This document shows, one piece after another, positions 1 through 8,885 of a stretch of DNA of 64,000 nt (position 1 is its first letter; every line of letters begins with the position of its first letter). Location: assembly GCA_963605405.1 (NCBI GenBank), contig CAVCUP010000003.1:1-64000 (forward strand). Reading direction: 5' to 3'. The DNA is from Paratractidigestivibacter sp963605405. Its GTDB lineage: Bacteria; Actinomycetota; Coriobacteriia; Coriobacteriales; Atopobiaceae. Both the position numbers and the translations under genes were made by a program. Below the pieces are notes generated by a model. That model had not been told where the DNA came from and did no database searches. It saw only the letters and a list, made by a program, of their open reading frames with translations.

Positions 1-79
1 CCCGTCGCCGGGGCGTGTCCAGGGCCGGGCACGGTCTCCACAGGGTCTACACATCTTGCCGTCCGCGGCGCCGCGCGGC

Positions 80-1462
80 TCAGGCGCCGCACGCGCCCGC
101 GACGGCCGCGAGCAGGCCCTCCAGCAGGGCGTCCCTGCCCGCCGCCGAGGCGGCCTCGGCGTAGACGCGCACCGCGGGGGCCGACCTCGCCGGGCGCGCC
201 AAGGCCCACGAGCCGTCCCCGAAGGAGAGCCTGAGCCCGTCGGCGTGGCAGACCTCGACGGGCACCGCCCCGGCGACGCTCCCGGGGTTCAGCCCGGGCA
301 GGACCGCCCTCAGGGCGGCGGCGGCGGCGGGGTCAAGCCTCACGTCCCTCCTGAGCCAGCAAGTCCGGCCGAGCTCCTCGCCCAGCCGCTCGACGAGCCC
401 CGAGAGGCTGCTGCCGCTTCTTTGAAGGTAATCGACGAGCAGGAGGCAGGCGAAGATGCCGTCGCGCTCCCTAAGGTGGCCGGGCACGCAGATGCCGCCG
501 TACTCCTCGGCGCCGAGTACGACGTCGCCTTCCTCGGTCTCGGCATATATGTAAGGGAAGCCGACGGAAACCGGCGTGAACCCGAGTCCAAGCCTCTCGG
601 CCTGGCGCTCGATCAGCGACGAGCTGGTGAGCGTGGCTACCACGCGACCCTGGGGAACGCCGTGGGCATCAAGAGCAGCAAGGACGAGGGGAACGAACTC
701 GCGCACGGCGAGGAGCCGGCCGCGCTCGTCCACGACTGCGGCCCTGTCGCCGTCGCAGTCGAGAAGAATTCCAAGGTCGGCACGAACATCCACGACGGTG
801 CGCTCGCACTCGTCGGCCCATGGGTCGGTCGGCGACGGATGAATACCGCCGAAGTCTCCGAGCCCGGCCGAATGAATCTCGACCACATCGCAGCCACGTT
901 CGCGGAGAACCTTAGAGAGCGTACCCGCCGCTGAGCCGTACATCGGGTCCACGACGACCTTGAGCGAACCAGGAGCGGGCTTGACCTTTTCGGCAATGTC
1001 AGAAAGATACGGGCCGACAACGTCAACGCTCGATGCTTCTCCCCCACCGGTCGGCACGGCCGAGGGAACAAGCTGTTCGACCTCGTTAAGAAAGTCCCTG
1101 CCGCACGGGCCGCCATCGGAACCGCGGACAAGAAGACCGCCGTATTCGCAGGAAAGCTCGCTCGCAGTAATCATCACGGCGCCTGCGGAATCCGGGTCAT
1201 TCGCGCAAGCCAAGGCAAGCGCCGGCGTAGGGCAGGCCGCTTCCGAGAGCTTCACATCGAGGCCGCAGGCGGAAATAGTGCTCGCCACGCGGGCGGCGAC
1301 AGCTCCAGAATTCAGGCGTGTGTCATAGCCGACGTAAACGCTTGCACCCGGAAACTTCTTGCTCCAAAGAGCACCGAGCGCGTCCGCCACACGAGCACAG
1401 TTATCAGCATTGAAACCGTCCTCATAGCGCGTCTTCCAGCCGTCGTTGCCAAAGCGGATCAT
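80..1462 (-). CDS. Phosphohexomutase-like protein (phosphoglucomutase/phosphomannomutase superfamily)
   Basis: About 460 residues, the normal length for this superfamily, which moves phosphate between C6 and C1 of hexoses through a phosphoserine. Visible family marks are the N-terminal FGNDGW, the VGYDTR segment and the metal loop DCDGDR. The active-site loop is unusual: the expected TASHNP reads TASELS, so Ser is kept but the His-Asn-Pro part is lost. The sugar-binding loop reads GAEEYGG instead of GGEESGH. The start is taken at the ATG giving MIRFG; an in-frame TTG six codons upstream (1480) has a GGGGTG before it and could be used instead. It lies about 60 bases downstream of the DtxR-type gene. 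Substrate cannot be told from sequence, and a changed activity is possible. Confidence 0.75.
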   Translation of the reverse strand: MIRFGNDGWKTRYEDGFNADNCARVADALGALWSKKFPGASVYVGYDTRLNSGAVAARVASTISACGLDVKLSEAACPTPALALACANDPDSAGAVMITASELSCEYGGLLVRGSDGGPCGRDFLNEVEQLVPSAVPTGGGEASSVDVVGPYLSDIAEKVKPAPGSLKVVVDPMYGSAAGTLSKVLRERGCDVVEIHSAGLGDFGGIHPSPTDPWADECERTVVDVRADLGILLDCDGDRAAVVDERGRLLAVREFVPLVLAALDAHGVPQGRVVATLTSSSLIERQAERLGLGFTPVSVGFPYIYAETEEGDVVLGAEEYGGICVPGHLRERDGIFACLLLVDYLQRSGSSLSGLVERLGEELGRTCWLRRDVRLDPAAAAALRAVLPGLNPGSVAGAVPVEVCHADGLRLSFGDGSWALARPARSAPAVRVYAEAASAAGRDALLEGLLAAVAGACGA

Positions 1463-1521
1463 AACGGCATGTCTATCCAAAGGTTATTCACCCCACGAAA
1501 AAAGCCCGGTCGTATTGTCAC

Positions 1522-1938
1522 CTAAGAAATGTCGACGCCTTGCTTCTCGAGATACGCGATGAGTCGCGTCATTGTGTCGGCGGAGAGAACGTGCTCCATA
1601 TGGCAAGCTTCCTCATCAGCGACATGAGGATCAACGCCAAGGTCCGCCTCAAGGAACGCTCGCAGCGCTCGGTGAGAGCGCCATACGATCTTTGCGTACT
1701 TCTCGCCCTCATCGGTGAGCGTGACGCGCCCATAGCGGTTCTGGATGACCATGCCCATATCCTTGAGCTGGTTCAGGGCCTTGTTGACGCTGGCTTTGGA
1801 CACATCGAGCTGCTCGGCAACGTCCACCGAGCGCACGGACTTATCGGACTCGTCGCTGCTAAGTGAAAGACGGTAGATGGACTCGAGGTAATCTTCCCCC
1901 GCACGTGTGAGGGAGTGGTCTTCGTTGGAGCTGGTCAT
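1522..1938 (-). CDS. DtxR/MntR-family metal-dependent transcriptional regulator
   Basis: 138 residues with an N-terminal winged helix (SVRSVDVAEQLDVSKASV) and a metal-binding dimerisation domain; the SH3-like C-terminal domain of full DtxR is absent, as in MntR. By alignment to known metal sites, the first ligand is Asp (EDYLESIY, as in MntR), the following Glu and the helix His (WRSHRAL) are kept, and the late motif CHMEH has Cys where MntR has Glu and DtxR has Cys102. The site is therefore a mixture, and iron versus manganese response cannot be assigned. The ATG giving MTSSNEDH is preferred over one 18 codons upstream because family members begin close to this helix. Likely represses metal-uptake genes outside the window. 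Confidence 0.85.
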   Translation of the reverse strand: MTSSNEDHSLTRAGEDYLESIYRLSLSSDESDKSVRSVDVAEQLDVSKASVNKALNQLKDMGMVIQNRYGRVTLTDEGEKYAKIVWRSHRALRAFLEADLGVDPHVADEEACHMEHVLSADTMTRLIAYLEKQGVDIS

Positions 1939-1998
1939 CGGGTTCCACCGTTTCTTGGGTATCGATTTGCATTCATACCCAACTATACCCACCGTACG

Positions 1999-3279
1999 CT
2001 AGTCTTCGATCCGCAAATCGGGAAGCGTGTCGCGCAAGGCATGGGCACCGAGGGAGTTGAGCTTCTCGACAAAGCCCTCATAGCCGCGGTCGATGTGGTG
2101 GATGGCGGAGACGGTGGTGACGCCGTCGGCGACAAGGCCCGCCATGACGAGCGCGGCGCCTCCGCGCAGGTCGGGCGACTTAACGCGCGCACCCGAGAGT
2201 TCGGGAACGCCATGAACAATTGCGTGATGTCCCTCGATGACGATGTCCGCGCCCATGCGCGAGAGCTCGCTCGCAAGCATAAAACGGTTCTCGAAGACGT
2301 TCTCGGTGATGACGCACGAGCCGTTGCTCATGGCGAGAAGCGTCATGGTCTGGGCCTGCATGTCGGTCGGGAAACCAGGGAACGGCAGCGTCTGAATATC
2401 GGCAGGAAGAATCGGTCCCTCTCGCCAGCAGGTGCACTCGCGGTTACCGCGCTCGACCTTAATGCCCATCTGCTCGTACTTGCGAAGGACGAGACCGAGG
2501 TGCATCGGGTCGAAACCCTTGACCGTCACCGGCTCGCCGCAAAGGGCGCCGATGGCCAGGAACGTGCCGGCCTCGATGCGGTCGCCGACGACCGCGTGGG
2601 TAACGGGATGCAGCTCAGAAACACCGTTTATCTCGATGACGGGAGAACCGGCGCCCTTAATGTCGGCACCCATCTCGTTGAGAAGGTTGGCGAGGTCGAC
2701 GATCTCGGGCTCACGGGCGGCGTTGTCGATAGTGGTGGTGCCCTCAGCGAAGACGGACGCCATCATGAGGTTCTCGGTCGCGCCGACGCTCGCGAAGGCG
2801 AGAGTGACGGTCGCGCCCTTAAGCCCGTTCGGAGCGCTCGCGTGAATGTTGCCGTGATCGATCTTGAAGTCGACGCCCAGGGCCTCGAGGCCGAGGATGT
2901 GCATGTCGATCTTTCGCGCACCGATGTTGCAGCCGCCCGGCATGGCGACGACGGCGCGCCCGAAACGAGAAAGAAGCGGGCCCAACACCGCAGTGGAGGC
3001 CCGCATCTGGACGACGAGGTCGTAGGGGGTCTCCCACGAGTCGACGCCGGTCGTATCAATTTTTAGGACGTGCTCGTCGACCACCTCGATAGTGGCCCCG
3101 AGGTTCTTGAGCACCTTGCCCATAACGTGAACGTCCGAGATGTTCGGGACGTTGGTAAGGGTGCTCACGCCCTTTGCCATCAAGGTCGCAGCCATAAGCT
3201 TGAGCGCCGAGTTCTTTGCGCCCTCGACAGTGACCTCGCCGGCGATACGGTGACCGCCCTCGACCTTAATGACGTCCAT
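1999..3279 (-). CDS. murA: UDP-N-acetylglucosamine 1-carboxyvinyltransferase
   Basis: 426 residues, standard length. MurA transfers enolpyruvate from phosphoenolpyruvate to UDP-GlcNAc in the cytoplasm, the first committed step of peptidoglycan synthesis and the target of fosfomycin. The reactive Cys is present at residue 117 in GGCNIGAR, so natural fosfomycin resistance through Cys-to-Asp is not expected. The N-terminal KNSALKLMAATLM and C-terminal MAGLVADG segments are typical. It starts 24 bases after atpC with no visible terminator, so it is probably the last gene of the ATP synthase transcript. An atpC-murA neighbourhood is common in Actinobacteria. Confidence 0.95.
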   Translation of the reverse strand: MDVIKVEGGHRIAGEVTVEGAKNSALKLMAATLMAKGVSTLTNVPNISDVHVMGKVLKNLGATIEVVDEHVLKIDTTGVDSWETPYDLVVQMRASTAVLGPLLSRFGRAVVAMPGGCNIGARKIDMHILGLEALGVDFKIDHGNIHASAPNGLKGATVTLAFASVGATENLMMASVFAEGTTTIDNAAREPEIVDLANLLNEMGADIKGAGSPVIEINGVSELHPVTHAVVGDRIEAGTFLAIGALCGEPVTVKGFDPMHLGLVLRKYEQMGIKVERGNRECTCWREGPILPADIQTLPFPGFPTDMQAQTMTLLAMSNGSCVITENVFENRFMLASELSRMGADIVIEGHHAIVHGVPELSGARVKSPDLRGGAALVMAGLVADGVTTVSAIHHIDRGYEGFVEKLNSLGAHALRDTLPDLRIED

Positions 3280-3303
3280 GAACCCTCCGAATCCGCAGGA
3301 GCG

Positions 3304-3717
3304 CTAGTGCCCCTTGCTCGCTTGCTTCAGCAGAAGGTTACACCAATTGATTTTGTTCTCGTAGTATGCGCGACGGTGATCGCCGTCGGAGCACGCATCG
3401 AGAAGGTCGATGGACTTGTCGCGCGTGCGACGGACGGTGTCCACGTCGATGTCGTCGGTGCGGCGGGCGTGGTCGGCGAGGATGATGACCTGGTCGTGAT
3501 CGATCTCGGCGTAACCGCCGGACACGACCACGTCGGTCTCGCCTCCGTCCTCAGGAAGCCTCATCCGCACGACGCCGTCGCCGAGAGCGACGATCTCGGC
3601 CGCGTGGCCGGGATACACGCCGAGTTCTCCGGCGTAGGTGACCAGGACGAGGCTGGCCGCCGGGCCCTCATAGAGGGCCCGGTCGGGGCGCACGAACTGT
3701 ACGTTCAGCTCAGCCAT
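3304..3717 (-). CDS. atpC: ATP synthase F1 subunit epsilon
   Basis: 137 residues. Part of the central stalk of F1 and a regulator of ATP hydrolysis. The N-terminal beta-sandwich is recognisable (VRPDRALYEGPAASL, then GELGVYPGHA) with a C-terminal helical part after about residue 90. It begins 7 bases after the atpD stop codon and is followed by murA. The C-terminal helices look short and carry little of the usual charged repeat, so inhibition by epsilon may be weak; that is inference. Confidence 0.92.
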   Translation of the reverse strand: MAELNVQFVRPDRALYEGPAASLVLVTYAGELGVYPGHAAEIVALGDGVVRMRLPEDGGETDVVVSGGYAEIDHDQVIILADHARRTDDIDVDTVRRTRDKSIDLLDACSDGDHRRAYYENKINWCNLLLKQASKGH

Positions 3718-3724
3718 TGCTTAC

Positions 3725-5206
3725 CTAGTTCTTCGAGTCTTCGTCGGCCATCTTGGCGGCGCGCTCACGCACGTCCTCGATGGTGCCGGCGTAACGGAAG
3801 GCCTGCTCGGGAAGGTCGTCGCACTTGCCGTCGATAATCTCGGCGAAGGAACGAACCGTGTCCTGGATCGTGCAGTAGCAGCCCGGGTTGCCGGTGAACT
3901 TCTCGGCGACGTGGAAAGACTGGGAAAGGAACTGCTGGATCTTTCGGGCGCGGGCAACGACATTCTGCTGCTCCTCGGAGAGCTCGTCCATACCGAGGAT
4001 GGCGATGATGTCCTGCAGGTCGGAGTACTCCTGGAGGGTCTCCTGGACAGCCATCGCCACGCGGTAGTGCTCCTCGCCGACGATGGACGGGTCGAGCGCG
4101 GAGCTCGAGGAGGCCAGCGGATCGACAGCCGGGTAGATGCCGAGCTCGGTAATGGAGCGCGACAGGACCGTGGTGGCATCGAGGTGCGTGAACGTGGTGG
4201 CAGGAGCCGGGTCGGTCAGGTCGTCTGCGGGGACGTAGACGGCCTGGACGGAGGTGATGGAGCCCTCCTTGGTCGACGTGATTCGCTCCTGGAGCTCACC
4301 CATCTCGGTGGCCAGCGTGGGCTGGTAACCGACGGCGGACGGGATTCGGCCGAGAAGCGCGGAGACCTCGGAGCCGGCCTGCGAGAAGCGGAAGATGTTG
4401 TCGATGAAGAGAAGGACGTCCTGGCCCTGGTCGCGGAAGTACTCAGCGGTGGTGAGGCCGGAGAGGGCCACGCGCATACGGGCTCCAGGCGGCTCGTTCA
4501 TCTGGCCGTAAACCAGGCAGGTCTTGTTGATAACGCCGGACTCGGTCATCTCGAGGTAGAGGTCGGTGCCCTCTCGGGTGCGCTCGCCGACACCGGTGAA
4601 CACGGAGGTGCCGCCGTGCTCCTGGGCGAGGTTGTTGATGAGCTCCTGAATTAAGACCGTCTTGCCGACGCCTGCACCGCCGAAGAGACCCGTCTTGCCG
4701 CCGCGGACATAGGGCTCGAGAAGGTCGATGGCCTTGATGCCCGTCTCGAAAATCTCGGTCTGGGTGGTCAGCTCATCGAAAGCGGGCGCGGGGTGGTGGA
4801 TCGGGTAGTACGAAACGTCCTCGGGGACCTCGCCGCCGTCGACGGGCTGGCCCATGACGTTCCAGACGCGGCCGAGGGTGGAAGGGCCGACGGGCATCAT
4901 CATGGGCTTGCCGGTATCGTGGACCGGAAGACCGCGGGTGAGGCCGTCGGTCGAGGACATGGCAACGGTCCTGACGACGCCGCCCTCAAGCTCCGACTGG
5001 ACCTCGAGAACCGCGTTGACATGGCCCATCGGCGTGTCGCCGTCGACCTCGAGCGCGGTATAGATGCTCGGCACCTGGCCGTCGAACTTGACGTCGACGA
5101 CCGGGCCCACGACGCGGGTGATGCGCCCGACGCCCACGCTCTTGTTGAGCTTGTGGTAGGCGGCCTCTTCAAGGGCCGTGCGCTGCTCGTTGTTGTTTTC
5201 TGACAT
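3725..5206 (-). CDS. atpD: ATP synthase F1 subunit beta
   Basis: 493 residues. Catalytic nucleotide-binding subunit of F1. Walker A is GGAGVGKT, the stator-facing segment is GMDELSEEQ and the arginine-finger neighbourhood is intact. An N-terminal extension of about 20 residues precedes the first beta-barrel strand (VGRITRVVGPVVDV). The ATG overlaps the atpG stop (ATGA), indicating translational coupling. Very high similarity to the family makes the call certain. Confidence 0.98.
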   Translation of the reverse strand: MSENNNEQRTALEEAAYHKLNKSVGVGRITRVVGPVVDVKFDGQVPSIYTALEVDGDTPMGHVNAVLEVQSELEGGVVRTVAMSSTDGLTRGLPVHDTGKPMMMPVGPSTLGRVWNVMGQPVDGGEVPEDVSYYPIHHPAPAFDELTTQTEIFETGIKAIDLLEPYVRGGKTGLFGGAGVGKTVLIQELINNLAQEHGGTSVFTGVGERTREGTDLYLEMTESGVINKTCLVYGQMNEPPGARMRVALSGLTTAEYFRDQGQDVLLFIDNIFRFSQAGSEVSALLGRIPSAVGYQPTLATEMGELQERITSTKEGSITSVQAVYVPADDLTDPAPATTFTHLDATTVLSRSITELGIYPAVDPLASSSSALDPSIVGEEHYRVAMAVQETLQEYSDLQDIIAILGMDELSEEQQNVVARARKIQQFLSQSFHVAEKFTGNPGCYCTIQDTVRSFAEIIDGKCDDLPEQAFRYAGTIEDVRERAAKMADEDSKN

Positions 5207-6120
5207 CAGTTGTTCTCCAATGCGGACGCGCCTCCGATAATCTCGGTGAGCTCGGTGGTGATGGCGCCCTGGCGCGTGCGGTTGTACGTGCGGCTCAGGT
5301 TGCCGAGAACCTCGTTGGCGTTGTCGGTCGCCGACTGCATGGCGCGGCGACGGGCGCCGTGCTCGGCCGCAGCCGAGTCAAGAAGCGCATGGTAGATGAC
5401 CGTGCGGAAGTACGCCGGGAGCAGCTGCCCCAGAACCTCCTCGGCCGAAGGGTCGAACGCGAAGTCCGTGTACTCGTGGCCCTCGATAGCCGAGAGGGCA
5501 TCGGGAGTGCGGGGCTTATTGGGCATCATGAGCTGCTCTTTGGAAATAGGGAGCAGCTGCTCGGTGACCTGGGTCTGCTCCACGCGGTTCTTCGCGTGCC
5601 AGTACACGAGGACCACACGGTCGATGTCCCCCCGGGAGTACCCCTCCATCACGTATGAGGCGATACGGTCCGCCTCGTCCATGTTTGGCTCCGAGGAGAT
5701 TCCGACGAACGACATTACGGGCGCCGGCTTGCGGTGCGAGAAATACTCGGTCGGCTTGCGGCCGCACGTGATGACGCTCGACTTGACGCCCTTCTGGGAG
5801 AGAAGCTCCATCTCGCGCTCGACCTGGCGCTGTGGCGCCACGTTGAAGGCGCCGGCCAGGCCTCGGTCGGATGCGATGAGAATGAAGACGACGTGCTTCT
5901 CCTCGGCGTGCTTGGCAAGAAGAGGCTGGGAGGCGTCGAACCCGGCGCTGGCCACGTTGGCAAGCATGCGCGTGACTGCGTCCTTGTAGGGCTCAGCCTG
6001 CTCGGCCCGATCGAGCGCCTTGCGGATCTTTGCCGTGGAGATCATCTCCATCGTGCGCGTGATCTGCATGGTGCTCTTGATGGAGCTCATGCGCCTCGAT
6101 AGTTCGCGAAGGTTTGCCAT
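5206..6120 (-). CDS. atpG: ATP synthase F1 subunit gamma
   Basis: 304 residues. Central rotor shaft of F1. The N-terminal helix (RELSRRMSSIKSTMQITRTMEM) and the C-terminal helix (MQSATDNANEVLGNLSRTYNRTRQ, then TTELTEIIGGA) are the conserved coiled coil; the Rossmann-like middle is also present. A good ribosome site (AGGAG) precedes the ATG, 7 bases after the atpA stop. It overlaps atpD by 1 base. Confidence 0.97.
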   Translation of the reverse strand: MANLRELSRRMSSIKSTMQITRTMEMISTAKIRKALDRAEQAEPYKDAVTRMLANVASAGFDASQPLLAKHAEEKHVVFILIASDRGLAGAFNVAPQRQVEREMELLSQKGVKSSVITCGRKPTEYFSHRKPAPVMSFVGISSEPNMDEADRIASYVMEGYSRGDIDRVVLVYWHAKNRVEQTQVTEQLLPISKEQLMMPNKPRTPDALSAIEGHEYTDFAFDPSAEEVLGQLLPAYFRTVIYHALLDSAAAEHGARRRAMQSATDNANEVLGNLSRTYNRTRQGAITTELTEIIGGASALENN

Positions 6121-6127
6121 TGTGTGC

Positions 6128-7780
6128 CTACTCCTGGCCCTTCTTGGTGGAATCCGGCTGGACGGTCTGCTCAGCGGAACCCTCGACGTCGGTAGCCGCC
6201 TTCTTGTTCGGGTGCTCGAGCAGGAACTCCTGCTTAAAGTGCCCGATGTGGAGCTTGAGGCGAGACTGCTTGTCCTCGTCCAGACCGCCCTCGACGAGCG
6301 AGTTGCGCAGCGCAGGGTGACGCTCGGCCATGTACTTGGCGAGCTGGTCGCGGAAGAGGGTCACGTGGTTGAGGTCGATGTCGTCGAGGAAGTCCTCCTT
6401 GGCCGCGAAGATCGCAACGATCTGGTCGCGGACATCGAGCGCCGAATAGCGCTGCTGCTTGAGGAGCTCCATCATGTGGGCACCGTGGTTGAGCTGGTAC
6501 TGCGTCGTGGCGTCCAGGTCGCTGCCGAACTGGGAGAAGGCCTGCTTCTCTCGGTAAGAAGCGAGGTCGAGACGAAGGGTACCCGAGACCTGCTTCATGG
6601 CCTTGACCTGCGCGGCGCCGCCGACTCGCGAGACGGAGATGCCCACGTCGACTGCCGGGCGCTGGCCCTGGAAGAAGAGGTTCGACTGCAGGTAGATCTG
6701 ACCGTCAGTAATGGAGATGACGTTGGTCGGGATGTATGCCGAGACGTCGCCCTCCTGGGTCTCGATGATCGGGAGCGCCGTGAGCGAGCCGCCGCCGTTG
6801 GCGTCGGAAAGCTTGCATGCGCGCTCAAGCAGGCGAGAGTGCAGGTAGAAGATGTCGCCAGGATACGCCTCGCGTCCAGGCGGGCGCTGCAGGGTAAGCG
6901 ACATCTGACGGTAGGCGACGGCCTGCTTGGACAGGTCGTCGTAAATGACGAGGGCGTGGCCGCCGGGATGGGTCTCGTCGGCAGGATTGCCGTTCTCGTC
7001 GTTGTACATGAAGTACTCGCCGATTGCGGCGCCGGCCATGGGCGCGATGTACTGCATAGGCGCGGAGTCGGCCGCAGTAGCCGCGACGATGACCGTCTTG
7101 TCGAGCACGCCGTGCTGCGAGAGCTGCTCGCGGATGCCCGCGACCGTGGAGGCCTTCTGACCTATTGCCACGTAGATGCAGACCATGTCCGTGTTCGCCT
7201 GGTTGACGATGGCGTCGATGGCGATGGCGGTCTTACCGGTCTTACGGTCGCCGATGATGAGCTCGCGCTGGCCACGGCCCACGGGGACCATGGCGTCGAT
7301 GGCGAGAAGACCGGTTTGAACCGGCTCGCAGACGGGCTGGCGCTCCATGATACCGGGGGCCTTGAACTCGATCGGGCGACGGTGAGTCGTCGCGATGGGG
7401 CCGAGGCCGTCGATGGGCTGGCCGAGCGGGTTCACGACGCGTCCGAGCATCGCATGGCCCACGGGGATGTCCATGACGCGGCCGGTGGTGCGGCACTCGT
7501 CGCCTTCCTTGATCTCTTCGGCGGAACCGAAGAGAACGGCGCCGACTTCGTCGGTGTCGAGGTTCTGGGCGAGGCCGTAGACGTCGTGACCGGACTCGGA
7601 GCTCGTGAACTTGAGGAGCTCGCCGGCCATGGCGGTCTTGAGGCCGGACACATGCGCGATGCCGTCGCCGACCTGGGTAACGATGGAAGCCTCCTGGTGG
7701 TCGACCGTCGCGTTGATGGCGCTCAGGTTGGCACGCAGGGTCTCCATGATCTTTTGGGAACTGATGGTCTCTACAGTCAC
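6128..7780 (-). CDS. atpA: ATP synthase F1 subunit alpha
   Basis: 550 residues, slightly long because of a charged C-terminal tail (after about residue 515) ending in Ser-Thr-Lys-Lys-Gly-Gln-Glu. Non-catalytic nucleotide-binding subunit. Walker A is GDRKTGKT and the VISITDGQIYL segment is typical. The start codon is GTG, directly after the atpH stop, with GGAGGTGAGG upstream; the product begins MTVETISSQK. Part of the atp operon. Confidence 0.97.
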   Translation of the reverse strand: MTVETISSQKIMETLRANLSAINATVDHQEASIVTQVGDGIAHVSGLKTAMAGELLKFTSSESGHDVYGLAQNLDTDEVGAVLFGSAEEIKEGDECRTTGRVMDIPVGHAMLGRVVNPLGQPIDGLGPIATTHRRPIEFKAPGIMERQPVCEPVQTGLLAIDAMVPVGRGQRELIIGDRKTGKTAIAIDAIVNQANTDMVCIYVAIGQKASTVAGIREQLSQHGVLDKTVIVAATAADSAPMQYIAPMAGAAIGEYFMYNDENGNPADETHPGGHALVIYDDLSKQAVAYRQMSLTLQRPPGREAYPGDIFYLHSRLLERACKLSDANGGGSLTALPIIETQEGDVSAYIPTNVISITDGQIYLQSNLFFQGQRPAVDVGISVSRVGGAAQVKAMKQVSGTLRLDLASYREKQAFSQFGSDLDATTQYQLNHGAHMMELLKQQRYSALDVRDQIVAIFAAKEDFLDDIDLNHVTLFRDQLAKYMAERHPALRNSLVEGGLDEDKQSRLKLHIGHFKQEFLLEHPNKKAATDVEGSAEQTVQPDSTKKGQE

Positions 7781-8251
7781 TTATTCCTCACCTCCGTTGA
7801 ACGAAGAGGAGAGCGTCTTTCGGATGTTGGCGAGCTGGGCGCGCACGGAAGCGTCGTAACGCTTGCCGCGGGCCTCGAGCATGATCCCGCCGATGATGGA
7901 CGGGTCCACGCGCTCCACCAGGAAAATCGGCGCGTTGTAATCGGCAGACGCCTTTGCCTTGATTTTTTCGCGCAGGTCGTCGTCGAGGGGCACGGCCGTG
8001 GTCACGGTGACGCTCACGGTCTTGTCCTCGCTGTCCAGGTACTCCTTGTACTGCTTGGAGACCTGTTCGATGAGCCCGAGGTCGTCCTCGCGCTGCATTG
8101 CCGCCAGGGTCTCGAGCACCTCCGGGGAGAACTTCTTGGCGTGCTGCCACTGGACGAGGTCGGCGTTAGCCCTGCCCTCGCCGCGGGCCGCCTCCAGAAG
8201 CGCCCTGGTGTATGCCTCGACCTTCTCGGCCTCGGTGTGCTTAGTCGACAT
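7781..8251 (-). CDS. atpH: ATP synthase F1 subunit delta
   Basis: 156 residues, a little shorter than the usual 175-180. Connects F1 to the peripheral stalk. The C-terminal signature is clear (ERVDPSIIGGIMLEARGKRYDASVRAQLANIRKTL, residues about 115-149). The N-terminal helical bundle is divergent, as usual for this subunit. It overlaps the end of atpF by 11 bases and abuts the GTG of atpA. Confidence 0.92.
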   Translation of the reverse strand: MSTKHTEAEKVEAYTRALLEAARGEGRANADLVQWQHAKKFSPEVLETLAAMQREDDLGLIEQVSKQYKEYLDSEDKTVSVTVTTAVPLDDDLREKIKAKASADYNAPIFLVERVDPSIIGGIMLEARGKRYDASVRAQLANIRKTLSSSFNGGEE

Positions 8252-8843
8252 CGGGTCCGCTCACTTCCGCAAGGTACTTCTCGGCGAGCTTGCGCTGCTG
8301 CTCCGCAGAGAGGTCGTTGCCGATGATCTTCGTCGCGATCTCGACGGAAAGGTCGACCACGGAGCCGGACAGCTCGATCATGGCCTTGTGGCGCTCGGAG
8401 TCGACGGCGCCGTGAGCCTTGGCGATAACCTCAGCGGCCTCCTTCTGCGCCTTGGCGAGAATCGCGGAGCGTTCCTCCTCGGCCTCCTTCTTTGCCTTGG
8501 AGATGATCTCGTCGGCCTGCTTGTGGGCCTCGACGATCTTCTGCTCGTAGGACTTGGCGGACTCGGCGGCGTCGAGACGGGACTTCTCGGCGGCGTCCAG
8601 GTCCTGCTGAATCTTCTCCTGACGCTTGTCCATCATCGAGAGGACCTGCGGCCAAACGAGCTTGGCCAGCACAATCCAGATGATTAGGAAGGCGATGAGC
8701 GCAGGAATGAACTCCGCGGGCTTGGGGATGAGGATGTCTGCACCCACACCCTCCTCTGCCAGCGCGGGGACCGGCATAGCGACCGCTGCAGCCGCGATAA
8801 CCGCGGTCGCGCGCGCAAGCTGGCCTCTATTGATGCTCTTCAT
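8241..8843 (-). CDS. atpF: ATP synthase F0 subunit b with signal-peptide-like N terminus
   Basis: 200 residues. Peripheral stalk of ATP synthase. The usual b-subunit part is a transmembrane helix (FIPALIAFLIIWIVLAKLVW) followed by a long charged coiled coil. Before it are about 30 extra residues with a basic start, a hydrophobic core and an Ala-Leu-Ala-Glu stretch that looks like a signal peptidase I site. The ATG at 8843 is chosen because GGAGG lies 6 bases upstream; the ATG at 8855 sits on top of that ribosome site. If cleaved, the mature N terminus would be outside the cytoplasm as expected for b. Confidence 0.93.
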   Translation of the reverse strand: MKSINRGQLARATAVIAAAAVAMPVPALAEEGVGADILIPKPAEFIPALIAFLIIWIVLAKLVWPQVLSMMDKRQEKIQQDLDAAEKSRLDAAESAKSYEQKIVEAHKQADEIISKAKKEAEEERSAILAKAQKEAAEVIAKAHGAVDSERHKAMIELSGSVVDLSVEIATKIIGNDLSAEQQRKLAEKYLAEVSGPDVD

Positions 8844-8885
8844 ATCTGCCTCCATCGGGGATTCGTTCGCTTCTTCCTATCGCAA

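Noticed and set aside
1915..3066. A 383-codon plus-strand frame opposite murA
   Set aside because: Antisense shadow of a conserved gene; no recognisable domain.
6020..8326. A 768-codon open frame on the plus strand opposite atpA and atpH
   Set aside because: It lies on the complementary strand of clearly conserved ATP synthase genes; GC-rich third positions keep the opposite frame open. No family similarity and no ribosome site.
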